Shown: one piece after another, positions 9,191-18,916 of the stretch
Layout of the letters: each line of letters begins with the position of its first letter
How positions within the stretch are numbered: position 1 is the first letter of the stretch
Assembly (NCBI RefSeq): GCF_023168325.1
Contig: NZ_AP025688.1
Span: 1,736,001-1,800,000 of the forward strand
Source: Tsukamurella sp. PLM1
GTDB taxonomy: Bacteria > Actinomycetota > Actinomycetes > Mycobacteriales > Mycobacteriaceae
DNA: 64,000 bases
Direction of reading: 5' to 3'
The notes under the pieces: model-generated
Databases searched by the model: none
What the model was told of the DNA's origin: nothing
What the model saw: only the letters and a program-made list of their open reading frames with translations
Made by a program: the position numbers and the translations under genes

Positions 9191-10267
9191 ATGCGCGCAG
9201 CCCGTTACTACGACCGCAACGACGTCCGGATCGAGGACGTACCCGCCCCGGACCTGGCGCCCGGCACCGTCGGGATCGATGTCGCGTGGTGCGGCATCTG
9301 CGGCACCGACCTGCACGAGTACGTCGACGGGCCCATCTTCGTGCCGCCCCACGGGCATCCGAATCCGGTGAGCGGCGAGTCCGCGCCGCTGACCATCGGG
9401 CACGAGATGTCCGGCGTCGTCTCGGCGGTGGGCGAGGGCGTGGACGACCTGCAGGTGGGCGATCACGTGGTCGTGGAGCCGTACATCATCGCCGACGGTG
9501 TGGACACCGGCCCGGACAGCCTCGACTACCACCTCTCGCCGAACATGAACTTCATCGGGCTCGGCGGTCGCGGCGGCGGGCTCGCCGAGAGCATCGTCGT
9601 GCAGCGGCGATGGGTGCACCGGATCTCGAAGGACATCCCGCTGGATCAGGCCGCCCTGGTGGAGCCGCTGGCGGTGGGGTGCCACGCGCTGCAGCGGTCC
9701 GGCGCGCAGGCGGGCGCGTTCGCCCTGATCACCGGCGCCGGACCGATCGGCCTGCTCACCGCCGCGGTGTGCAAGGCGCGGGGCCTGACCGTGGCCATGA
9801 GCGAGCCGAGCTCGTTGCGCCGCGACCGCGCCGCCGAGACCGGCGTGGCCGACCACGTCTTCGACCCGACGCAGACGGATGTCGTCGAGGCCGTGCGTGG
9901 CCTCACGGCGGGCCGGGGTGCGGACGTGGGATTCGAGTGCACCTCGGTGCAGCCGGCGCTGGACACTCTATTCGATGCCCTGCGGCCGCAGGCGGTGCTC
10001 GTGGTGGTGTCGATCTGGGGCCATCCGGGCAGCGTCGACATGCAGAAGCTGGTGCTCAAGGAGATCGACATGCGCGGCACGATCGCGTACGTCAACAACC
10101 ACGCCGAGACGATCGCCCTCGTCGAGAGCGGCACCGTCGACCTGGCTCCGTTCATCACCGGCAGGATCGGCCTGGACGAGCTCGTGACCGTCGGCTACGA
10201 CACCCTGCTGCACCACAACGAGACCGCCGTGAAGATCCTCGTCTCGCCGTCGGGGGCGGGGCTGTAA
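9191..10267 (+). CDS. Zinc-dependent 2,3-butanediol dehydrogenase-like alcohol dehydrogenase
   Basis: A medium-chain dehydrogenase/reductase of 358 residues. Zn-binding GICGTDLHEY (Cys37) and GHEMSGVV are present, as is the NAD(P) motif ITGAGPIGLL (~180). It lacks the four-cysteine structural zinc lobe of classical ADHs, as (R,R)-butanediol/sorbitol dehydrogenases do. The start ATG 9191 has GGAGG six bases upstream; the in-frame ATG at 9110 would add a non-homologous tail. The substrate is probably a vicinal diol or acetoin, but this is inference. Confidence 0.88.
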   Translation: MRAARYYDRNDVRIEDVPAPDLAPGTVGIDVAWCGICGTDLHEYVDGPIFVPPHGHPNPVSGESAPLTIGHEMSGVVSAVGEGVDDLQVGDHVVVEPYIIADGVDTGPDSLDYHLSPNMNFIGLGGRGGGLAESIVVQRRWVHRISKDIPLDQAALVEPLAVGCHALQRSGAQAGAFALITGAGPIGLLTAAVCKARGLTVAMSEPSSLRRDRAAETGVADHVFDPTQTDVVEAVRGLTAGRGADVGFECTSVQPALDTLFDALRPQAVLVVVSIWGHPGSVDMQKLVLKEIDMRGTIAYVNNHAETIALVESGTVDLAPFITGRIGLDELVTVGYDTLLHHNETAVKILVSPSGAGL

Positions 10268-10285
10268 TCAGGGTGTGGGGCGGCC

Positions 10286-10291
10286 TACGGT
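10286..10291 (+). promoter_or_regulatory. Leaderless -10 element of the pirin gene
   Basis: TACGGT followed by six bases and GTG 10298. Confidence 0.45.
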
Positions 10292-10297
10292 GGTCGG

Positions 10298-11046
10298 GTG
10301 AGTGAGACCAGGATCGTCCCGTCCGCTGACCGCACGCACTGGCGCGGCGAGGGGTTGTACACGCGGCAGTCGATGCCGTTCACCGGGAACTTCGACCTCG
10401 GAGAGAACGCGCACGGACAACTACTGGTGCACAACGACGACCTCATCGACCCGGGCTCGGGCGTCGACCGCCACTTCCACCGCGACGTCGAGATCGTCAC
10501 CTGGGTGATCGCGGGCGAGGTGCACCACGACGACTCGTCGGGCGACAGCGGCGTCGTCCGTGGCGGCCAGGTGCAGGCGATGAGCGCCGGCAACGGCGTG
10601 ACGCACCGGGAACAGAATCCACGCTCGACGCGCACCGTCACCCGGGTGCTCCAGATGTGGCTCCCGCCCGACGCCCCCGGCGGCGCGCCCGAGTACCGCA
10701 CGGCCGACGTGCCGATCGACGGCCGCGGCCTGGTGCTGGTCGCGTCCGGCATCGCGGGACGCGAGCCCGCGGTCGTCGTGCGCAACGACGCCGCGGCCCT
10801 GTGGGCCGCGCGGCTGCCCGCGGGGAGTCCGTGGCGGTGCCGGCAGCGCCGTACGGGCACCTGTACGTGATCGACGGTGCGGTCTCGGTGTCCGGCTTGC
10901 GCTCGACCGAGCTCGACGGTGCGCGTCTGGCCGAGGGCGACGCGCTGCGCACCGTCGGCGAGGGCGAACTGACGGTGACCGCCGACGGTCCGGCGGAGAT
11001 CGTCTTCTGGGAGATGCACGCCCAGGCGGTCTCCGCGCTGCGCTGA
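10298..11046 (+). CDS. Pirin family protein (apparent frameshift)
   Basis: A bicupin of the pirin family, Fe-dependent and sometimes quercetinase-like. Metal ligands sit in the first cupin (HFHRDVEIVTWVIAGEVHH, about residues 55-75) and in NGVTHREQNP (~105). The frame breaks at about 10821-10825 in a GGGG run; one additional G joins WAARLPAGE to SVAVPAAPYGHLYVIDG, giving ~249 residues. The C-terminus ends with EIVFWEMHAQAV. Its molecular function in this organism is unknown. Confidence 0.88.
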
Positions 11047-11127
11047 GCGGCCGCGCTGTCGGGAGTCGCGCGAACGTCCCCGTCCCGGGCGCCGCGCGCC
11101 TACCATCGAACCCCAGGGAGGGAAGCG

Positions 11128-11808
11128 ATGGGACGGCAGGCGCGGACGGCGTGGATCGTCGCGATAGCGGCGGTGATGGTGGCAGCGATCGCTGTGGCCG
11201 TGGCGGTCTCCCTGCGGTCGAACGCGGATCCCTCGGAGCAGTCCGGCCCTCCGCTGGCCGCCTCCCTGGACACCGTGGTCCTGCGGCCCGCGGACGTCCC
11301 CGAACGCGCGCTGCACGAGACGGCGCGGCTGGAGCCCGGCCGGCCGTTCCTCGTCGCGGACGGCGTGACCGCGTGCACGCCCGCCCTGTACCCGCCTCCC
11401 GGGGTCACCGGCTACGGCCTCGTCACGAGCTACCGGGACGCCGAGCTCGATGCGAAGGCGAGCACGAGCGTCGTGATCTTCCGGTCGGATGCGTGGAATC
11501 CGGATGTCTCCGCGGCGACGCTGGCCTCCTGCCGCGCATCCGGCTCCGACGAGCGGCCGGTCGAGGTCGAATCGCTCTCGTTCGACGGATTGCCGCGCGG
11601 AGCCACCGCGATCCACCTGCGCCAGAAGCGCACGCGCGCCGCGGGAGAGGACCTGAACGTGGTGGTGATCCGGGGTACCGAGCGGGGCGTCGGGATCGTC
11701 GCCCGGCACGAGGTGTGGACCGCCGACGCCCCGGATCCGGTGACGCTGCGCACGACCGCGGTGCAGTTGTACGTCAAGCAACGGCAGCGGATCCTCGACG
11801 CGCCGTAG
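11128..11808 (+). CDS. Membrane-anchored extracytoplasmic protein of unknown function
   Basis: A 226-residue protein with one N-terminal membrane segment (residues ~8-29, IVAIAAVMVAAIAVAVAV) and a soluble extracellular domain containing two cysteines (TACTPAL, ASCRASG). The pattern resembles PknH-type or lipoprotein sensor domains of mycobacteria, but I cannot assign it. A GGGAGGGAAG site precedes the ATG, with a TACCAT -10-like hexamer further upstream. It lies between the pirin and a glycosidase gene, transcribed in the same direction. Confidence 0.7.
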   Translation: MGRQARTAWIVAIAAVMVAAIAVAVAVSLRSNADPSEQSGPPLAASLDTVVLRPADVPERALHETARLEPGRPFLVADGVTACTPALYPPPGVTGYGLVTSYRDAELDAKASTSVVIFRSDAWNPDVSAATLASCRASGSDERPVEVESLSFDGLPRGATAIHLRQKRTRAAGEDLNVVVIRGTERGVGIVARHEVWTADAPDPVTLRTTAVQLYVKQRQRILDAP

Positions 11809-11855
11809 CGGTGCTTCCGGGGTGCTCGGCGCGCGGTATGTAGGAAGATTCTCGG

Positions 11856-14561
11856 GTGCAACACACCGAATCGACAGCTGAACACCGCCGCCTCGCAGAG
11901 AGCCCGGGGCCCGACGGTGCCTGGCGCCTGTGGGGTCCGTACCTGTCCGGCCGGCAGTGGGGGACTGTCCGCGAGGACTACAGCGGCAACGGGGACGCGT
12001 GGGGGAGTTTCGGGTTCGAGCAGGCGCACCGCCGTGCCTACCGCTGGGGCGAGGACGGGCTGGGCGGTATCTGCGACCGCTACGGCTTCCTCAACTTCTC
12101 GGCGGCGCTGTGGAACCACAACGACCCGGTGCTCAAGGAGCGGCTGTTCGGGCTGACCAACGAGCAGGGCAATCACGGCGAGGACGTCAAGGAGTACTGG
12201 TGGCCCGTCGACGGGACGCCCACGCACAGCTGGATGCACTGGATGTACCGGTACCCGCAGGCGGAGTACCCGTACCAGCAGTTGCGCGACGGCAGTGCCG
12301 CCCGCGACCGGACGCAGCGCGAGTACGAGCTCGCCGATACGGGCGTGCTGGCCGACAACAGGTTCTTCGACGTGCACGTCCGGTACGCGAAGGCAGCGCC
12401 GGACGACATCTGCGTCGAGATCGAGGCGATCAATCACGGTCCGTCGCCCGCCCCACTGGACCTGCTGCCCCAGGTGTGGTTGCGCAACACCTGGGCGTGG
12501 GGCCATGACGATCGCCGCGGCGAGATCACCCGGATCCACGCACCGGGGACGACGGTCGGCGGCCTCGAGGCCGTGCGGGTGGATCACCAGTGGCTCGGCC
12601 AGTACCACCTGGCGGCCGAGGGCGCGCCGCAGGTCCTCTTCTGCGACAACGAGACCGACGCGGTCGCCCTGTTCGGTGCCGCGGAGAACGCGTCGGCGTT
12701 CCCGAAGGACGCGGTGAACCGGCGGGTCGTCCACGGCGACGAGACCGCCGTCAACCCTGCCGGCCGCGGCACGAAGGCGGCGTTCTGGTACCGGTTCGCG
12801 TCGGTCCCGGCAGGGGAGAGCGTGACGGTGCGCCTGCGCCTGTCGGTCCGCCCGCCGTCGCTGGACACGTTCGGCCCCGGGTTCGACGCGGTGCTGCGCG
12901 ACCGCCGGGACGAGGCGGACGAGTTCTACGGCACCGTCATCCACGAGGACGTGACGGGCGACGACCGGACGGTGGCGCGCCGCGCGTACGCCGGCATGCT
13001 GTGGAACAAGCAGCTGTACCGGTACGACGTGGAGCAGTGGCTCGAGGGCGATCCGGCGGTGAACGGCTCGCCGCCCGAACGCGCGCACCCCGGCCGCAGG
13101 AACACCACGTGGAAGCACTTCTCCCTGGCCGACGTGATCTCGATGCCCGACGAGTGGGAGTACCCCTGGTTCGCCGCGTGGGACCTGGCCTTTCACTGCA
13201 TCCCGCTGGCCCATGTCGACCCCGAGTTCGCCAAGGAGCAGCTGGTCCTCATGTGCCGCGAGTGGGCCATGCACCCGAACGGCCAACTGCCGGCGTACGA
13301 ATGGGAGTTCGGCGACGTCAATCCTCCGGTGCACGCGTGGGCGGCCTGGCACGTGTACCGCATCGACGGCTGGCGCGACCAGGACTTCCTGGTGCGCGTG
13401 TTCACCAAGCTGCTGCTCAACTTCTCCTGGTGGGTCAACCGCAAGGGCTCCGACGACACCGGAGTCTTCGAGGGCGGATTCCTCGGCATGGACAACATCG
13501 GCTTCTTCAACCGCTCGGCGCCGCTGCCGCCCGGCTATCGCCTGGAGCAGTCCGACGCCACCAGCTGGATGGCCTTCTACTGCCAGCAGATGTTCAAGAT
13601 CGCGATCGAGCTGAGCCGGCACGACCCGATGTGGCAGGACTGCGCGACCAAGTTCCTCGAGCACTTCCTGCAGATCTCGCGCGCCACGTACAACTTCGGC
13701 TCGCACAGCCTGTCGCTCTGGGACGAGGAGGACGGCTTCTTCTACGACGTGCTGGTGCGGCCCGACGGCAGCGCCCAGCCGATGCGCGTGCGGTCCATGG
13801 TGGGGCTGCTGCCGCTGCTCGGCGCCACTGATGTACCGCCCTGGGTCGCCGAGAAGTGCCCCGACGTGACGGCCCGGCTCAACTGGCTCCGCTCCCGCCG
13901 CCCCGAGCTCGTGGAACCTGTCCTGTCCAACGGCGATTCCGGCGACGCCGAGGGGAAGATCCTGCTCTCGCTGGTGAGCCCCGAGCGGCTCCGGCGCGTC
14001 CTGGAGCGCATGTTCGATCCCGCGGAGTTCCTGGCGCCCTACGGCATCCGATCCCTGTCCAAGGCCGAACAACAGGTGACCGAGGACGTGGAGGGCAACA
14101 CCGTCTCGATCCAGTACGAGCCCGGTGAGTCCACCACCGGCATGTTCGGCGGCAACTCGAACTGGCGTGGGCCCGTGTGGTTCCCGGTGAACGTGCTGCT
14201 CGCCGACAAACTCCGCACCTACGGCCGGCATTTCGGCGAGGAGTTCACCATCGCCATCCCCACCGGCTCCGACAACCTGTGCACGCTGGAGGAGGCCGCC
14301 GACGTCATCGACGAGGGGCTCGTCGGGCTGTTCCGTCCGGTCACCCGGCCCGACGGTGCCGGTGCCCGCCGCCCGGCGGACGCGTCCCGGATCGAGGGCA
14401 GCGACAACCCGCTGTGGGCCCAGCACCCCACGTTCTACGAGTACTTCGACGGGGACACCGGCGAGGGGCTCGGCGCGACGCACCAGACCGGCTGGACCGG
14501 CCTGGTGGCGCATCTGCACAACCCGCGTCTGCCGCTCGAACCTCAAGAAAACCCACATTGA
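11856..14561 (+). CDS. GH63-like (MGH1-type) glycoside hydrolase
   Basis: A large cytoplasmic protein of 901 residues with no signal peptide. The N-terminal part ([20 protein letters not shown], residues ~27-46) and the (alpha/alpha)6 core with [20 protein letters not shown] (~425-444) and [17 protein letters not shown] (~483-499) match the GH63 glucosidase group that includes mannosyl-oligosaccharide glucosidase-type and glucosylglycerate hydrolase-type enzymes. Near the C-terminus [14 protein letters not shown] is a family motif. A bacterial role in hydrolysing a glucoside or compatible-solute derivative is likely, but the substrate is not evident. Confidence 0.8.
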   Translation: MQHTESTAEHRRLAESPGPDGAWRLWGPYLSGRQWGTVREDYSGNGDAWGSFGFEQAHRRAYRWGEDGLGGICDRYGFLNFSAALWNHNDPVLKERLFGLTNEQGNHGEDVKEYWWPVDGTPTHSWMHWMYRYPQAEYPYQQLRDGSAARDRTQREYELADTGVLADNRFFDVHVRYAKAAPDDICVEIEAINHGPSPAPLDLLPQVWLRNTWAWGHDDRRGEITRIHAPGTTVGGLEAVRVDHQWLGQYHLAAEGAPQVLFCDNETDAVALFGAAENASAFPKDAVNRRVVHGDETAVNPAGRGTKAAFWYRFASVPAGESVTVRLRLSVRPPSLDTFGPGFDAVLRDRRDEADEFYGTVIHEDVTGDDRTVARRAYAGMLWNKQLYRYDVEQWLEGDPAVNGSPPERAHPGRRNTTWKHFSLADVISMPDEWEYPWFAAWDLAFHCIPLAHVDPEFAKEQLVLMCREWAMHPNGQLPAYEWEFGDVNPPVHAWAAWHVYRIDGWRDQDFLVRVFTKLLLNFSWWVNRKGSDDTGVFEGGFLGMDNIGFFNRSAPLPPGYRLEQSDATSWMAFYCQQMFKIAIELSRHDPMWQDCATKFLEHFLQISRATYNFGSHSLSLWDEEDGFFYDVLVRPDGSAQPMRVRSMVGLLPLLGATDVPPWVAEKCPDVTARLNWLRSRRPELVEPVLSNGDSGDAEGKILLSLVSPERLRRVLERMFDPAEFLAPYGIRSLSKAEQQVTEDVEGNTVSIQYEPGESTTGMFGGNSNWRGPVWFPVNVLLADKLRTYGRHFGEEFTIAIPTGSDNLCTLEEAADVIDEGLVGLFRPVTRPDGAGARRPADASRIEGSDNPLWAQHPTFYEYFDGDTGEGLGATHQTGWTGLVAHLHNPRLPLEPQENPH

Positions 14562-14660
14562 CCTTGCTTTTTAAGAACGGTGTACGTCAACTTCAGGTAG
14601 TACGATTCCTGGAAGGCGGGGTCTAGTGCCAGGGCCCGCACCGGCGATGAGAGAGCACGC

Positions 14661-15944
14661 ATGGGTTCGGACGCGGGGGCTACTGCGGACGGGGGCCGCG
14701 TCGACGTGCTCGGGGTCGGCTTCGGCCCGGCCAACCTCGCCCTCGCGATCGCCTTGGACGAGTCCCCGCGGCGGGCGCGCACCGTCCGGTTCCTGGAACG
14801 ACGGTCCGCCTTCGCCTGGCATCCCGGCATGCTCCTGCCGGGCGCGTCGATGCAGATCAGCTTTCTCAAAGATCTCGTCACGCAGCGCAGCCAGACCAGC
14901 CCGTACTCGTTCGTCGCCTATCTCGGCGCGCGGGGCCGGCTGGTGGACTTCATCAACCGCGCCACCCTGACCCCGGAACGGGCGGAGTTCGCCGACTACC
15001 TCGCGTGGGCCGCCGAACCGTTCGCCGACCGGGTCGATTACGGGCACGAGGTGACGGACGTGTCGCCGGAGCGCGAGGGCACCGGGTTCGTGGTGTCGCA
15101 CCGCGGGCCGGACGGCGCGGCGCGCCGCACCCGCGCGCGCTCGGTGGTGGTGGCCCGCGGGCTGCGGCCGCTGCTACCGGACTGGGCGCGCCCTCCTCGG
15201 TGCCGGCCGTGTGTTCCACAACATCGACCTGCTCGGCCGCCTCGCGGCGGTGGAACCTCATCTGCGCGGCGGGTTCGCGCGGTCGCGGTTCCTGGTACTC
15301 GGCGGCGGCCAGTCCGCGGCCGAGGTGGCGCTGTACCTGCACGACGCCGGCGCCACCGTCGACCTCGCGTTCCACGGTTTCGGGCTGGGAGCGGTGGACG
15401 AGAGCCCGTTCGTGAACCAGGTCTTCGATCCGGGCGTCGTCGACGAGTTCGACGGTGCGCCGACCGCGGTCCGCGACGATCTGCTCCGCCGCCACGGGAA
15501 CACCAACTACGCCGCCGTCGAGCACGCGCTGACCCACGAGGTGTACGACCGCTGGTACCGCGAGGCCGTGACCGGGCCGCGCCGGCTGCACGTGCACCGC
15601 ACGTCGGAGGTGGTTGCCGTCGAGCCCGTCGGGCACGGCGAGGTGCGGGTGACGTTGCGTCGCAGCACCACCGGAGAGCAGTGGTCGACCGCGTTCGACG
15701 CCGTGGTGTGCGCCACCGGGTTCGAGCCGGGAGGACTCACCGGGCTCGCGGGGTGGCACCGCCGGGCAGCGAGGTGCGCGTGTCGCGCCGGCACCGCGCC
15801 GTGGTGGACGGCCGCGAGATCGAGGGTCTGTACGTGCAGGGCGCCGACCTGCCGGGGCACGGGCTGGGGACCACTCTCCTGTCGAACGTCGCGATCCGCG
15901 CGGGCGAGATCGTCCGTGCGCTCGAGAAGGAGGAGTCGCCATGA
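14661..15944 (+). CDS. L-lysine/L-ornithine N-monooxygenase (apparent frameshifts)
   Basis: A flavin-dependent N-hydroxylating monooxygenase of the IucD/PvdA/MbtG family, which turns the side-chain amine of lysine or ornithine into a hydroxylamine. The FAD motif VGFGPANLALAIAL (~15-28), FLKDLVTQRSQTSPYSF (~69-85), the NADPH motif VLGGGQSAAEVALYL and C-terminal GHGLGTTLLSNVAIRAGEIV are present. Frame breaks near 15183-15195 (net two bases lost) and in a G-run near 15749-15754 (one lost) interrupt an otherwise complete ~428-residue protein. The stop overlaps the next gene's ATG (ATGA). It opens a three-gene cluster with an acyltransferase and an MMPL exporter. Confidence 0.9.
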   Translation: MGSDAGATADGGRVDVLGVGFGPANLALAIALDESPRRARTVRFLERRSAFAWHPGMLLPGASMQISFLKDLVTQRSQTSPYSFVAYLGARGRLVDFINRATLTPERAEFADYLAWAAEPFADRVDYGHEVTDVSPEREGTGFVVSHRGPDGAARRTRARSVVVARGLRPLLPDWARPPRCRPCVPQHRPARPPRGGGTSSARRVRAVAVPGTRRRPVRGRGGAVPARRRRHRRPRVPRFRAGSGGREPVREPGLRSGRRRRVRRCADRGPRRSAPPPREHQLRRRRARADPRGVRPLVPRGRDRAAPAARAPHVGGGCRRARRARRGAGDVASQHHRRAVVDRVRRRGVRHRVRAGRTHRARGVAPPGSEVRVSRRHRAVVDGREIEGLYVQGADLPGHGLGTTLLSNVAIRAGEIVRALEKEESP

Positions 15945-16783
15945 CCACTCGGGCGGATCGGCTGGCGGGCACCGTGTTGTTCCGGGCCACCGACGCGACG
16001 CCGTTCACCGTGTTCGTCGCAGACGACCCGCGCGACGTCGAACGCGCGCAGGCGCTGCGCTACGACGCGTTCTCCACCGAACTGGGGGCGCCCCTGCCCG
16101 GCGCGGTGTTCAGCGCGCGCCTCGGACGCCTGATCGACGTGGACCGGTTCGACGACTACAGCGCGCAGCTGCTCGTGCGGCACGAACCGTCGGGCGAGAT
16201 CGTCGGCTGCTATCGGATCATCCTCCCGGCGCCGGATGGCGAGCGGGAGGTGTTCACCACCAGCATGTTCCACCTCAGCCCGGCGTTCGCCGCCCTGGCC
16301 GACGAGGTCGCGGAGTGGGGGCGGGCGACGATCGCCGCAGACTACCGGGGAGGCGTGGTCTCGGTGCTGCTGCGGATCGCGCTGCTGCAGTTCTACGAGC
16401 TCGCCGCATTCCGATACGCGATGGGGTGCATGTCGGTGCGGATGGAGGACGGCGTTCATCCCCGGGCCGCGCTGGTGCGCGCGGCGCTGGGGTTCGTGGC
16501 CGACCACGGGGCGCTGGCGGACGGCGCTGTGCGCGCGACCCCGATCCGTCCGGTGGCGGTCGACGGCGTGGGCATCGCCGACCTGCCGCGACCCGAGGGG
16601 GCCGACGAGGACCTGGTGCCGCCCACGATCCGGGTCGCGGTGCGCTACGGCGGAATCATCTGCGGCATGCCATCGTACGATCCGGACTTCGAGATGGCCG
16701 ACTTCCTCGTCCTGTTCGAGGACGAGCGGATGCGGCGCGCGGGCTGTCTCGACGAGGTCCGTTCCTTCCTTGCGGCGCTGTGA
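15941..16783 (+). CDS. GNAT-fold N-acyltransferase, OlsB/autoinducer-synthase-like
   Basis: A 280-residue protein of the Acetyltransf_5 type (L-ornithine N-alpha-acyltransferase OlsB and LuxI-like fold). Matches include RAQALRYDAFSTELGA (~32-47), DRFDDYSAQLLV and GCYRIILP, and the OlsB-style C-terminal pattern GMPSYDPDFEMADFLVLF (~242-260). Such enzymes move a long acyl chain from ACP or CoA to an amine. It overlaps the monooxygenase by four bases and the MMPL gene by four bases, so the three are almost certainly one operon. An N-hydroxy-amino acid is the likely acceptor by context. Confidence 0.8.
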   Translation: MTTRADRLAGTVLFRATDATPFTVFVADDPRDVERAQALRYDAFSTELGAPLPGAVFSARLGRLIDVDRFDDYSAQLLVRHEPSGEIVGCYRIILPAPDGEREVFTTSMFHLSPAFAALADEVAEWGRATIAADYRGGVVSVLLRIALLQFYELAAFRYAMGCMSVRMEDGVHPRAALVRAALGFVADHGALADGAVRATPIRPVAVDGVGIADLPRPEGADEDLVPPTIRVAVRYGGIICGMPSYDPDFEMADFLVLFEDERMRRAGCLDEVRSFLAAL

Positions 16784-18916
16784 TCGCGCGACTCACCCGC
16801 GCGGTCGCGGCCCGACCTAGGTCCGTGCTGGCGGCCTCCGTGCTACTGCTGGTGGTCCTCGGGGCGCTCGGCGCGGGGGTCGGCGGCGCCCTCCGCAGCG
16901 GTGGCAGCACCGACCCGCGGGCCGAATCGGCCCGCGCCCAGTCGGTGCTCGAGGAGCGGTTCGCGCGCGGCGGATCGTCGCTGGTGCTCGCGGTGCACGC
17001 GGATGATTCCGGGGCCGGGCCGGCGGTCGCCGAGTACGGCCGGGCGCTCACCGAGCGCCTGACGCGCGACCCGGCGGTCCAGGCTGCGGTGTCGGTCTGG
17101 AGCGATCCGGCGGCGGTGGATCGCCTGACCTCTGCGGACGGGGCCGTCACGTTGATCGTGGCGAGCCTGCGCGGAGGCACGGGGGAGGCGCCGCACCACG
17201 CGCGGACGATCGTCGACGGGCTGCCCGCCCCGCCCGCGGGGTGCGGGTCGAGGCGGGCGGCGAGGCAATGACCTACCAGGAGATCAACGAGCAGTCGGGC
17301 CGGGACCTCGTGCGGGCCGAGCTGATCGCGCTGCCGATCACCTTCCTGGTGCTGGTGTGGGCGTTCGGCGGACTGGTCGCCGCGGCGGTGCCGGTGGTGG
17401 TGGGGATCGCGGCGATCATCGCCACGTCCGGACTGCTGCGCCTGGTGGCCGAGGCGACGGACGTCTCGGTGTTCGCGCTCAACCTGATCACCGCGATGAG
17501 CCTCGCGCTCGCCATCGACTACACGCTGCTCGTGGTGAGCCGGTACCGCGAGGAGGTGCCGGAGCGCGGACGCCCCGACGCGCTCGTGGCGGCGATGAGC
17601 ACGGCGGGGCGCACCGTGGTGTTCTCCGCCGTGACGGTGGGGCTGAGCCTGGCCGCGATGGTGCTGTTCCCCATGTACTTCCTGCGCTCGTTCGCGTACG
17701 CCGGGCTGGTGGTCGTGGCCTTCACCGCCGCCGCGACGCTGATCGTGGTTCCCGCGATCCTCACGCTGCTCGGCGACCGGATCGACCGCCTCGGGGTGGC
17801 GCGCGGCCCCGCGCCGCCGACGAATCCCGCTGGTACCGCCTCGTGACCGCAGTGCAGCGCCGGGCGATCCCGCTCGGGGTCGGGGTGACGGTGCTTCTCC
17901 TCGCGCTGGGCGCACCGTTCCTGGGCGCGAGCCTGTCGTACCCGGACGATCGCGCTCTGCCGGCCACGGCATCGTCGCACCGGGTGGGGGACGACCTGCG
18001 GACCGGCTTCCGCCCCGACCCCACCTCGGATGTGCTGATCCTGCTGCCCGAGGGTGCACCGTCGGGGACGGAGGACTACGCCCGGGCACTCTCGCGCATC
18101 CCGGGGACCGGGCCGGTGACGGGGCCCGACGGGACGTGGTCGCGCGGAGAACGGGTCGCGGGCGGCGACCTGTCGGCGCGATCCGGGTTCGCCCGGCTGG
18201 TGACGGTGACGAGCGACCACGACCCGAGGTCGGACGCGGGGCGCGAGCAGCTCGACGCACTACGCGCGGTCCCCGCCCCCGCGCCGACGCTGTTCTCCGG
18301 TGCGGCGCAGGCGGATCGGGACGCGGTGGAGTCGATACTCGGGGCGGTGCCTCGCGTGCTGATCGCGATCGCGGTGACCACCTTCGTGCTGCTGTTCCTG
18401 CTCACGGGCAGTGTGCTGCTGCCGCTCAAGGCCCTGGTGCTCAACGTGCTCTCGCTCTCGGCGACGTTCGGGGCGATGGTGTGGATCTTCCAGGAGGGGC
18501 ACCTCGGCGGGCTCGGGACGACGGTGACCGGGCACCTCATCGCCGATATGCCCGTGTTGATGTTCTGCATCGCGTTCGGGCTGTCGATGGACTACGAGGT
18601 GTTCCTGCTGTCGCGGATCGGGGAGGAGTGGCGGGCCCTGCCGGGACGCGGCCGCGCGGCCAACGACGAGGCAGTCGCGCGTGGCATCGCGAGCACCGCC
18701 CGCGTGGTGACCGCGGCCGCACTGCTCATGGCCGTGGTCTTCGCGGCGATCGGCTTCTCGCAGGTGTCGTTCATGCGGATGCTGGGGGTGGGGCTGGCGC
18801 TGGCGGTCCTGCTGGACGCCACACTGGTGCGGCTGGTGCTGGTGCCCGCGTTCATGAGGGCCGCGGGGACGGCGAACTGGTGGCCGGGCGGTCTCAGATC
18901 CAGCCGCGACGTTTGA
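16780..18916 (+). CDS. MMPL/RND family lipid transporter (apparent frameshifts)
   Basis: An inner-membrane exporter of ~712 residues made of two repeats, each with one helix, an extracytoplasmic loop and five helices. The Asp-Tyr proton-relay motif occurs as LALAIDYTLLVVSRYREE in the first half and GLSMDYEVFLLSRIGEEW in the second. Frame breaks lie at about 17237-17240 (a G-run; restored as PPAGVRVEAGG) and 17811-17822, each needing one base. The GTG start overlaps the acyltransferase stop (GTGA). MMPL proteins export lipids and carboxymycobactin-type siderophores; no MmpS partner is adjacent. It converges with and overlaps the 3' end of the corA-like gene by 23 bases. Confidence 0.9.

Noticed and set aside
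14562..14660. Possible iron box upstream of the N-monooxygenase
   Set aside because: The region has weak dyads (CTTCAGG...CCTGGAAG) but nothing close to the IdeR/DmdR consensus TTAGGTTAGGCTAACCTAA.
15183..15195. Programmed frameshifting in the N-monooxygenase and other split genes
   Set aside because: No slippery heptamer or downstream pseudoknot is evident, and breaks occur in 16 unrelated genes with the same base-loss bias.
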